Origin: Mycolicibacter heraklionensis
GTDB taxonomy: Bacteria > Actinomycetota > Actinomycetes > Mycobacteriales > Mycobacteriaceae
Direction: 5' to 3'
NCBI GenBank assembly: GCA_001673575.1
Contig: LZME01000062.1
Location: 61,217-125,216, forward strand
DNA length: 64,000 nt
In this document: positions 54,498 through 61,734 of the stretch, piece by piece
Position numbering within the stretch: position 1 is the first letter of the stretch
Layout: each line of letters opens with the position of its first letter
Program-made: the position numbers and the translations under genes
Notes under the pieces: model-generated
What the model saw: the letters and a program-made list of their open reading frames with translations, nothing else
Told to the model about the DNA's origin: nothing
The model's database searches: none

Positions 54498-55907
54498 TCA
54501 GGCTCCCACCTGCGGTAATTCCTCGGCCGCTATGTCACACGGGGTCTTCGGCGGGTTGGCGTCTGTCGACTCGGCAGCCGGTTCGGCCTCGCCGTCCCCG
54601 GTGTCGCCTACGGGTTCGGAATCCCCGGCGCCCGGTGCTGGCTCCACTGCGACATCGCCGATTGCCGCGTCCCCCGCCGGGTCCTCGGCGTCGGACTGCT
54701 TGGCCGCCTCCACCGCCGGTTCGGTCTCCGGTTCGGTCTCCAGCTCGGCCTCCGGCTCGGGGTCGTCGGAGTCGGTGGGCTCGACGCCTTCCCGGATTGG
54801 ATCGTCGAACGGTTCATCGAACGCCTGGCCGGCGCCGGGATCGCCGAGCGCATCGACAAGTCGCGGGATCAGCCCGCCCAGGCCGGCGAGTCCGCCGAGC
54901 CCACCGCCCAGGCCACCTGGTAGTCCCGCCGACGGCATGCCCAGGTCGCCGGGCAGGCCGAGCGCGCCCGGCAGCCCCAGATCACCCGGTTTATGCGGCG
55001 GTTCCAGCTTCGCCTCTCCTTCGTCGAGGCTCGCTAAACCACCGGGTTGGTCATCGAGTGGTCCGGCGGGAGCAGCGTTGTGCACCGTCTGCGCCGGTGG
55101 ATCCGGCGCCACCTGGGCCGTGTGGGCCGGCGAAACATCGAGTGGGCCGGAGATCGGCGCAATCGGGACAGGCACCGTGGGCACCGCCATCTCGGGTCGA
55201 AGCACCGGTCCCAGATCCCCCGGAATCGCGAACACCATGCCCGCCCCAGGATCAGCCGCCGCTATCGCGGCGCCGTATGCCGCGGCAATCCCGTCCCGCG
55301 CGGTTCGGATGGCCGTCACCCACTCGCCGCGAACATCGTTGTCCACGTAGGGAATTATCTGATTGTCTACCACCGCGGCGGCACCCTCCTCGCCGGTGCC
55401 GGAGCTCACCGCGTGGGCTGCCGCCAGCCAGGACTGCCGGTGCGCACCCACCCGCTCATCGACGGCGACCATCGCGGCCACCTTGGCGTCGACCAACCGC
55501 CACAGCTCATCACGCAGCACACCGCAACCCGCGGCCGCCGCACGCAACCGGGCCGTCAGCTGTGCTGCGGCGTCGCAGTGCTGACGCAGGAATTCCGCGG
55601 CCACGTCGCCGCCCGGCCCCCGCCAGGCATTGGCCAGCTCTACCAGTTGCTGTCGTTGGGTACGCAGTGCGTCGTCGGCGGTGTCGGCGAGTGCATTCAG
55701 TGCGGCACAGTCACTATCGAGCGATCGCAGGTCCAGGCCGGCTTCGCTGTCGTAGCGGCCGGCGAGCTGGCCGTCGTAGCCGGTGAGCTCCGGATGCCGG
55801 TATCCCCGTCGATAGCACGCCGACACATAGGTCTGAGTGTGCATGACCGCCTCGCGCCCCTCGGCCAGCCGGGTGGACACGTCATATCGCTGGGCCACGT
55901 CAACCAA
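54498..55907 (-). CDS. Ala/Pro-rich protein, Rv3439c-like; type VII-associated candidate
   Basis: 469 residues from a TTG at 55907, overlapping the previous gene by eight bases. The N-terminal ~200 residues are helical and resemble the long helical bundles of Esp/WXG-type proteins (LANAWRGPGGDVAAEFLRQHCDAAAQL with a W-R-G turn). The middle is Pro/Gly-rich (DLGLPGALGLPGDLGMP). The C-terminus is very acidic (EPEAELETEPETEP) and ends with CDIAAEELPQVGA. It corresponds by position to M. tuberculosis Rv3439c. Secretion by a type VII system is suggested by the WxG turn and its partner gene, not proven. Confidence 0.78.
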   Translation of the reverse strand: MVDVAQRYDVSTRLAEGREAVMHTQTYVSACYRRGYRHPELTGYDGQLAGRYDSEAGLDLRSLDSDCAALNALADTADDALRTQRQQLVELANAWRGPGGDVAAEFLRQHCDAAAQLTARLRAAAAGCGVLRDELWRLVDAKVAAMVAVDERVGAHRQSWLAAAHAVSSGTGEEGAAAVVDNQIIPYVDNDVRGEWVTAIRTARDGIAAAYGAAIAAADPGAGMVFAIPGDLGPVLRPEMAVPTVPVPIAPISGPLDVSPAHTAQVAPDPPAQTVHNAAPAGPLDDQPGGLASLDEGEAKLEPPHKPGDLGLPGALGLPGDLGMPSAGLPGGLGGGLGGLAGLGGLIPRLVDALGDPGAGQAFDEPFDDPIREGVEPTDSDDPEPEAELETEPETEPAVEAAKQSDAEDPAGDAAIGDVAVEPAPGAGDSEPVGDTGDGEAEPAAESTDANPPKTPCDIAAEELPQVGA

Positions 55908-56202
55908 CCCGTTCGGCAGCGCTGGCCTCGGCCTGTCCGTAACGCGTCAGCGCTGCCCGCAGTGCCGTGGCGATCTCGGTATTGGCCCGCGACCAGCGCA
56001 TCAGCTCGGGCAACCAGGCCTGTAGAGCACGGCGCAGCGCCTCCCCCGCCCCGATATGGTCGCGCCCGGCAGCGGCGCCGTCGAATAGCAAGCCGCCCAA
56101 CCGGTTACGGGAAGCCGTATCGATGACCGATGCGACTCCATCGATGTGGTCCGCGACCGAGCGCAGCGCGGAGGCGTCGAGGTAGAGCTGTTGTCGTCCC
56201 AT
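55900..56202 (-). CDS. Small helical protein, Rv3440c-like (EspC/WXG-like)
   Basis: 100 residues, all helical: RQQLYLDASALRSVADHIDGVASVIDTASR, a central GAGEALRRALQAWLPELMRW and a C-terminal helix. It resembles the small partner of type VII substrate pairs; AGRDHIGAGEA is in the turn region. It is adjacent to and overlaps the Rv3439c-like gene, as a secretion pair would. It lies between glmM and the vapBC pair. Confidence 0.75.
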   Translation of the reverse strand: MGRQQLYLDASALRSVADHIDGVASVIDTASRNRLGGLLFDGAAAGRDHIGAGEALRRALQAWLPELMRWSRANTEIATALRAALTRYGQAEASAAERVG

Positions 56203-56252
56203 ACGGGTTTGACGGTGACAGCGCTGGAGGGGTTCCCCTGGGTTCGCTGGGC

Positions 56253-57584
56253 TCAGTTCCGGGTGCGTACCGCGTCGGCGACCTCGGCCGCGATCCGGCG
56301 AGCCGTCTCCTCGTCTGAGGCCTCCACCATCACCCGGACGAGCTGCTCGGTTCCCGACGGGCGCAACAGGATTCGCCCAGTGTCACCGAGCTCGTCGGTG
56401 GCGCGCCGCACCGCATCACGCACTGCCGGGCGGCCCACCGCCTCGGCCTTGTCAGTGACCTCGACATTGATCAGCACCTGCGGCAGCGTGCGCATCGCCG
56501 AGGCCAGGCCGGCCAGCGGAGTGCGGGTCTGCGCTATTCGCCCCATCAGACGCAGGCCAGTCATGATGCCGTCACCGGTGGTGGCCACCTGTGGCAGCAC
56601 GATGTGGCCGGACTGCTCACCACCGAGGGTGAATCCGCCGGCGCGCAGCTGCTCGAGGACGTAGCGGTCGCCGACGTCGGTGGTGTGCACCGTCACCCCG
56701 GCCTCGCGCATGGCCAGGTGTAGACCGAGATTGCTCATCACGGTCGCCACCAGGGTGTCATCGGCGAGTTCTCCGGCTTCGCGCATGGCCAGGGCCAGCA
56801 CGACCATGATGGCGTCACCATCGACGACGTTGCCGTCGGCGTCGACGGCCAGGCAGCGGTCGGCGTCACCGTCGTGTGCCAGGCCCAGGTCGGCGCCGTG
56901 GTGGCGCACCGCGGCCCGCAACGGTTCCAGGTGCGTCGAGCCGCACCCCTCGTTGATGTTGAGCCCGTCGGGGTCGGCGTTGATGGTGATCACGGTGGCC
57001 CCGGCGGCCCGGTAGGCCCGCGGCGCCGCGTCCGACGCTGCGCCATGAGCGCAGTCCACCACCACGGTCAAGCCGTCCAGCCGGCCGGGATTGGATTCGC
57101 CCAGGTGCCGCAGGTAGCAGTCCAGCGCATCCTTGGCGTCCACCACCCGGCCCAGTTCGGCGCCGATCGGGCGCAAGCCCGGTCCGGCGGCCACCAGGTC
57201 TTCGATCTGGTCCTCGGTGGCGTCGTCGAGCTTGTGTCCGCCGGGACCGAAGAATTTGATGCCGTTGTCGGGCATCGGGTTGTGCGAGGCGGAGATCATC
57301 ACCCCGAAGTCGGCTTCATACGCGTTGGTCAGATAGGCCACTGCCGGGGTCGGCAGCACACCGGCGCGTAGCGCATGGACGCCCTGGCTGGTCAGACCGG
57401 CGATGACCGCGGCCTCCAGCATCTCGCCGCTGGCCCGCGGGTCACGGCCGACGACGGCCACCCGGCGCCCGGTGCCGGTGGCGAGCCGCTGTGCCGCCGC
57501 GCCGCCCAACGCGACCGCCAGCTCGGCGGTCAGCTCGCGGTTGGCAACCCCGCGGACGCCATCGGTGCCGAAAAGTCGACCCAT
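56253..57584 (-). CDS. glmM: Phosphoglucosamine mutase
   Basis: 443 residues. Converts glucosamine-6-phosphate to glucosamine-1-phosphate for UDP-GlcNAc. The phosphorylated serine is Ser100 in [12 protein letters not shown]; metal-binding DGDADRC and the sugar loop GGEQSGHI are intact, as is the phosphate-binding [12 protein letters not shown] at the C-terminus. It precedes the Rv3440c-like gene by about 50 bases and follows the rpsI terminator. Confidence 0.97.
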   Translation of the reverse strand: MGRLFGTDGVRGVANRELTAELAVALGGAAAQRLATGTGRRVAVVGRDPRASGEMLEAAVIAGLTSQGVHALRAGVLPTPAVAYLTNAYEADFGVMISASHNPMPDNGIKFFGPGGHKLDDATEDQIEDLVAAGPGLRPIGAELGRVVDAKDALDCYLRHLGESNPGRLDGLTVVVDCAHGAASDAAPRAYRAAGATVITINADPDGLNINEGCGSTHLEPLRAAVRHHGADLGLAHDGDADRCLAVDADGNVVDGDAIMVVLALAMREAGELADDTLVATVMSNLGLHLAMREAGVTVHTTDVGDRYVLEQLRAGGFTLGGEQSGHIVLPQVATTGDGIMTGLRLMGRIAQTRTPLAGLASAMRTLPQVLINVEVTDKAEAVGRPAVRDAVRRATDELGDTGRILLRPSGTEQLVRVMVEASDEETARRIAAEVADAVRTRN

Positions 57585-57670
57585 AACTATCCTTTATCGC
57601 CGCGAGCGCGCGTGTCCGCGGCCCGACACGCCGGTGTCAAGCCGAAAGCACGCACCCTCAAACGCAAGCC

Positions 57671-57702
57671 GGGGGTGCCTTCCGCACGCGGAAGGCACCC
57701 CC
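57671..57702 (-). terminator. Terminator of the rplM-rpsI operon
   Basis: GGGGGTGCCTTCCG / CGGAAGGCACCCCC forms a perfect 14-bp stem with a CACG loop, about 27 bases beyond the rpsI stop and 85 bases before the glmM start. Confidence 0.9.
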
Positions 57703-57729
57703 AACTCGCTGCCAGAATGCAATCGCAGA

Positions 57730-58236
57730 TCAGCGCTTGCTGTACTGCGGAGCCTTGCGGGCCTTCTTGAGACCGTACTTCTTGCGCTCGGTGGCCCGGG
57801 GGTCACGAGTCAGGAAGCCGGCCTTCTTCAGGGCCGGACGGTCTTCGGGCTGCACCAGGATCAGCGCGCGGGCCAGAGCCAACCGCAGCGCACCGGCCTG
57901 GCCGGAGGGGCCGCCGCCGTCGAGGTGGGCGTAGACATCGAAGCTGTCCACCCGGTCCACGGTGACCAGCGGGGCCTTGATCAGCTGCTGGTGCACCTTG
58001 TTGGGGAAGTATGCCTCCAGGGTGCGCCCGTCCAGGTTGAACTTGCCGGTGCCGGGCACCAGGCGCACACGCACCACGGCCTCCTTGCGGCGGCCGACGG
58101 TCTGGATGGGACGACCCAGGTCGTGCGGCTCGTAAGCCGGCGCGACCTCTTCGTACACCTCTACGGTCTCGTCAACCACGGGGGCCTCGGCGGCCTCGTC
58201 GATGGCCTCAGTACCTTCAAATGCGGTCTCGGTCAT
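57730..58236 (-). CDS. rpsI: 30S ribosomal protein S9
   Basis: 168 residues. The conserved S9 core starts near [20 protein letters not shown] and ends in the basic tail [17 protein letters not shown] that contacts P-site tRNA. An acidic N-terminal extension of about 45 residues ([20 protein letters not shown]) is typical of mycobacteria. The ATG at 58236 overlaps the rplM stop by four bases. Confidence 0.97.
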   Translation of the reverse strand: MTETAFEGTEAIDEAAEAPVVDETVEVYEEVAPAYEPHDLGRPIQTVGRRKEAVVRVRLVPGTGKFNLDGRTLEAYFPNKVHQQLIKAPLVTVDRVDSFDVYAHLDGGGPSGQAGALRLALARALILVQPEDRPALKKAGFLTRDPRATERKKYGLKKARKAPQYSKR

Positions 58237-58676
58237 TGCGCCACCTGCTTGATTTCGAACGGGATCGGCTGCTGAGCGGTGTGCGGGTGCACCGGGCCGG
58301 CGTAGACGTGCAGCTTGCGCTGAATCTGACGCCCCAGCTTGTTGTGCGGGATCATCCCGAGGATCGCCTTCTCCACGACACGGTCGGGACGGGTCTCCAT
58401 CAGCTCACCGATGCTGCGCTTGCGCAGTCCGCCCGGGTAGCCCGAGTGGCGGTAAGCCATCTTCTTCTGCAGTTTGTTGCCACTGATGGCAACCTTGTCG
58501 GCGTTGATGATGATGACGAAGTCACCACCGTCAACGTTCGGTGCGAATGTCGGCTTGTGCTTGCCGCGCAGCAGGGTTGCTGCCGCAACGGCGAGCCGGC
58601 CGAGCACCACGTCGGTGGCGTCGATGACATACCACGAACGTGTGGTGTCACCCGCCTTCGGCGCATAGGTGGGCAC
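58233..58676 (-). CDS. rplM: 50S ribosomal protein L13
   Basis: 147 residues from a GTG at 58676 ([20 protein letters not shown]), the standard mycobacterial length; the frame is open to 58820 but upstream codons are not family-like. [21 protein letters not shown] and the C-terminal [14 protein letters not shown]-type text are canonical. It is the first gene of the pair with rpsI. Confidence 0.97.
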   Translation of the reverse strand: MPTYAPKAGDTTRSWYVIDATDVVLGRLAVAAATLLRGKHKPTFAPNVDGGDFVIIINADKVAISGNKLQKKMAYRHSGYPGGLRKRSIGELMETRPDRVVEKAILGMIPHNKLGRQIQRKLHVYAGPVHPHTAQQPIPFEIKQVAQ

Positions 58677-58890
58677 AGCGCTTACCTCTTCTTTTAACTC
58701 GAGCCGGGGTTCCCCGGTTCTAGCGGATCCCGGAGCGAGCCGGGTGCCGGTCCGGCGTGTCATACGGAATGGTTCTCGGCGACCGACAGTGACCCGAGGA
58801 CCCGCTGCACCAGGAGGCACCGCACGCCAACGGTGCAGCTTACCGGCGGTGATCGGGGCGGGTCAAAACGGCGATCGCCGGCGTTTGAGC

Positions 58891-58931
58891 CGGTGTGGCC
58901 CCGTCGGCTCTCCACCGGCGGGGCCACACCG
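58891..58931 (-). terminator. Terminator of the esxU-esxT pair
   Basis: CGGTGTGGCCCCG / CGGGGCCACACCG, a perfect 13-bp stem with a 15-base loop, 19 bases after the esxT stop. Confidence 0.87.
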
Positions 58932-58950
58932 TATTCGGGGGTGGCCTCTC

Positions 58951-59244
58951 CTACCGCCCCCAAGCTCCCGCGGCGCGACGATCGGCGTCGGCGACGTCGG
59001 CGGCGCCGTCGCGCACGGCGCTGCCCAGGTCGAACAGGATCTGGTTCAGCGCACTGACGGCGTGCTGCCATCTGATCCGCTCGGCGTGGTACGCGCCGGC
59101 CGCCTCCCGCGTCCAGACCTGCTGCAGCGGTGCGATCTGCGACCGCAACTCCTCCAGCGCCCCGTTGAGCCGGGCGGCCGTGGAGTGGATCTCTTGGCGG
59201 ACGACGTAGTCGATCTCGTCGAAGTTGTAGGACAACGCATCCAT
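58951..59244 (-). CDS. esxT: EsxT, ESX-4 WXG100-like protein
   Basis: 97 residues, helical hairpin of the Esx fold. LSYNFDEIDYVVRQEIHSTAARLNGAL and LRSQIAPLQQVWTREAAGAYHAE are characteristic of EsxT. The turn is WTR (44-46) rather than W-x-G, as is usual for EsxT. It should form a heterodimer with EsxU for secretion by the ESX-4 system. It is twelve bases downstream of esxU. No ESX-4 core gene (eccC4, eccD4, mycP4, eccB4) lies in the window. Confidence 0.93.
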   Translation of the reverse strand: MDALSYNFDEIDYVVRQEIHSTAARLNGALEELRSQIAPLQQVWTREAAGAYHAERIRWQHAVSALNQILFDLGSAVRDGAADVADADRRAAGAWGR

Positions 59245-59256
59245 GTCCGGGCCCGC

Positions 59257-59583
59257 TCAGATTCCGTCGCCGGCGGCGGCGATGCGATGCGAGTGGGTCT
59301 CGGCGACCTCGCGCAGTGCACGCTCGTTGTGACGAATGGTCTCGGCGATGCGCGCCAGCGCGTGGTGCAACTTCAAGGATTCGGCGTTCCAGCGGTCCAC
59401 GACATCCTGGAACCGGGCAGCCGCCAGACCCGACCACACCGACGGCGGCACCGCCCGCATCCGGCCGACGAACGCCTGCAGCATCCCCCGGATCTCCTCG
59501 TTGCGGGCGTCGGTGGCCGCCGCGACGGCGAGCATGACGTCGAAGTCGGCGCTGAGTGTGGTGGTGGCTGCGGGTGTGCTCAC
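59257..59583 (-). CDS. esxU: EsxU, ESX-4 WXG100-like protein
   Basis: 108 residues from a GTG at 59583 with AGGAGA before it. WXG100 hairpin with the W-x-G turn WSG (50-52, [14 protein letters not shown]). Partner of EsxT. In M. tuberculosis, Rv3446c and the ESX-4 core follow upstream of this pair; here a PE-PPE esterase gene, divergent, takes that place. Confidence 0.92.
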   Translation of the reverse strand: MSTPAATTTLSADFDVMLAVAAATDARNEEIRGMLQAFVGRMRAVPPSVWSGLAAARFQDVVDRWNAESLKLHHALARIAETIRHNERALREVAETHSHRIAAAGDGI

Positions 59584-59761
59584 ATCGTCTCCTGCCGTCG
59601 GCGGCCGCGATCGAGTCGCGCTGATATGTAGTTCGACTGCACTCGGCGGGTTTTGGTTCCATCGGCTTGGCGACCCCCGGGCGACGCGTCAATCTGCGCA
59701 TTCCGCCTCAACGACCACCGCCTAATGACATAAATGCAGAACGAGGCATGTAGGAGGGGAA

Positions 59762-61204
59762 ATGCAGCGTGCTCTGGGCGCCTATCTCACCGTCGGACTG
59801 GCCGTCACCGGCGCCGGCGTGCCGGTCGTTCCGCCGCTACAACCGGCGGCGGAGCACGCGCGAGTGCTACTGGCCGGCGCTGAATCCTCGCTCGGGGACG
59901 GCACCGCCCTGATCATGGGTGCCAGCTTCATCGCGACGCCCAGCCAGGGTTGGCTGAACGCCTTCGACAAGCTGTACCTGCAACCGCATGGCTTCACCGG
60001 TGACATGCGGGCGGTGACCACGCCGGAGTCGCTGTATCCCTTCACCGGCCCGTTCAGCATGACGTTCGACAACTCGACGACCCAGGGCCAGCAGATCATC
60101 CTGGACGCGATCAAAGCGCAGATCGCCGCCGGCGGAGTCACTCACGCCAATCCCGTTGTGGTCAGCGGCTATTCGCAGAGTTCCACGATCGACTCGCTGC
60201 TGATGTCGCGACTGACCGCCGAAGGGGTGGACCCCCACGACGTGCACTTCGTGCTGCTGGGCGACCCCAGCAATCCCAACGGCGGCTTGCTGGAACGCTT
60301 CGCGATCCCGGATGGCAACACGCCCGACGCCACCAGCCTGGGACTCACCTTCAGCGGCGCGACGCCATCGGATATCTCCCCGACCGACATCTACACCTAC
60401 GAATACGACGGCTTCGCCGACTTTCCGAAATACCCGATCAACTTGCTGTCCGATCTCAACGCCTACCTCGGCATCGTCTTCAACCACATCGCGTACCTGG
60501 GCCTGACGCCGGATCAGGTCGCCAACGCGATCCAACTGCCGACGTCCACGACCGACTCGTTGACCAACTACTTCATGATCGAGTCGCCGAGCCTGCCGCT
60601 GCTGGACCCGCTGCGGTTGATTCCGGTCGTCGGCAATCCCCTGGCGGATCTGCTGCAGCCGAGCTTGTCGGTGTTGGTCAATCTGGGCTACGGCAGCATC
60701 GACAACGGCTGGTCGCCGGGGTTCGCCGATGTGCCCACTCCCCTGGGGTTCCTGCCGCCCCAAAGTGTCCTGGACCAAGTTCCCGACGCCCTGCTGAACG
60801 GCTTACAACAAGGCGTCCAGGACGCATTCAACACCCTGATGGATCCGACCAACTACCGACTGATCTCCCCTCAGACGATGGACTACGTACTCGGTCCGAT
60901 CATCAACTCCGCGATCGCCGCGTTCAACCTCGACGGCTCACCGGACGACATCTCGAACTACCTCTCGACGTTCCTCGCCGGCGCCGCCAACTGGTTCACG
61001 CAGGGCTTCGGGGAGTTGTCGTTCACCCACACCGGCCTCCCCGCGATCGACATGGCCAGCGCACAGCTGTTCACCCTGCCCCCGCTCGCCGTGGAGCTCT
61101 TCAACACCGAGATGGCCGCCGGCAACCCACTCGACGCGATCGGCGAGCCGCTGGCGGCGCTGATCGGCCTGGCCCCGCTCATGCTGGTGGGGGCGGTGAT
61201 CTAG
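59762..61204 (+). CDS. PE-PPE domain esterase with GjpA-like export sequence
   Basis: 480 residues; ribosome site GGAGGGG before the ATG. The N-terminus RALGAYLTVGLAVTGAGVPVVPP resembles the LRPY-TAG export sequences of the GjpA-like genes. The PE-PPE hydrolase domain follows (about 45-280): ALIMGASFIATP, GYSQS (136-140, probable nucleophile Ser138), LLGDPSNPNGGLLERF, and YTYEYDGFADFPKYPINLLSDLNAYLG. A C-terminal ~200-residue region is unassigned, with LFTLPPLAVELF and a hydrophobic end (AALIGLAPLMLVGAVI). Ester hydrolysis at the cell surface is inferred. It is the longer relative of the gene at 3632. Confidence 0.87.
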   Translation: MQRALGAYLTVGLAVTGAGVPVVPPLQPAAEHARVLLAGAESSLGDGTALIMGASFIATPSQGWLNAFDKLYLQPHGFTGDMRAVTTPESLYPFTGPFSMTFDNSTTQGQQIILDAIKAQIAAGGVTHANPVVVSGYSQSSTIDSLLMSRLTAEGVDPHDVHFVLLGDPSNPNGGLLERFAIPDGNTPDATSLGLTFSGATPSDISPTDIYTYEYDGFADFPKYPINLLSDLNAYLGIVFNHIAYLGLTPDQVANAIQLPTSTTDSLTNYFMIESPSLPLLDPLRLIPVVGNPLADLLQPSLSVLVNLGYGSIDNGWSPGFADVPTPLGFLPPQSVLDQVPDALLNGLQQGVQDAFNTLMDPTNYRLISPQTMDYVLGPIINSAIAAFNLDGSPDDISNYLSTFLAGAANWFTQGFGELSFTHTGLPAIDMASAQLFTLPPLAVELFNTEMAAGNPLDAIGEPLAALIGLAPLMLVGAVI

Positions 61205-61300
61205 GGCCCAACGACGCTGGCGAGATGGCCTGCGTGCGTTATCAACAGGCTGAGCCGTGATCCGAATGGCCGCGACCATATCCGGCGGTAGGCTGCCGAC

Positions 61301-61642
61301 ATGGAGCCGGGGAACCTGGAAGCCCGCGTCGCCGCATTGGAAACCCAGGTGCGCGACCTTGATGGCCGGGTGCGTGGCAGCGAGCGCGACGCCGCGGCCG
61401 CGCGTGTCCTTGCCGGCGCCGCTGATCGGGACGTGTCCGAGATCCGCGACGAACTGCGGGACTTTCGGCGGGCCACCATCGCGAGCTTCAACGCACTTTG
61501 CGAGGACATGAATGACCGTTTCACCCAGGTCAACAACGGGTTCGCGGAGATGCGCGGAAGATTCGACGCAACCGCGGCCGGTCAACAGCACATCGTCGAA
61601 CTCATCCAGGGCCTGATCGGCGAGCAGGGCGGCAACCGCTAA
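61301..61642 (+). CDS. Small coiled-coil protein
   Basis: 113 residues. Heptad-rich from residue 5 to 60 (NLEARVAALETQVRDLDGRV, DVSEIRDELRDFRRATI), then NDRFTQVNNGFAEMRGRFD and a helical end. I know this type from many mycobacterial genomes as a conserved hypothetical; it is probably a homodimer or trimer. No membrane segment. Function unknown. Confidence 0.7.
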   Translation: MEPGNLEARVAALETQVRDLDGRVRGSERDAAAARVLAGAADRDVSEIRDELRDFRRATIASFNALCEDMNDRFTQVNNGFAEMRGRFDATAAGQQHIVELIQGLIGEQGGNR

Positions 61643-61685
61643 GGCGGCCCCTGCGCTAGCCGCAATATCCCCTGCAAACGACTGA

Positions 61686-61714
61686 TCGCCGGGCCCCGTT
61701 TGGGGACCCGGCGA
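61686..61714 (-). terminator. Hairpin after the PGRS gene at 61735
   Basis: TCGCCGGG-CCCC / GGGG-A-CCCGGCGA with a short GTTT loop and a one-base bulge, 20 bases beyond the PGRS stop. It is similar in place and composition to the terminators of the other PGRS genes. Confidence 0.75.
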
Positions 61715-61734
61715 CCGTGTCGAGGGGGTACTGG

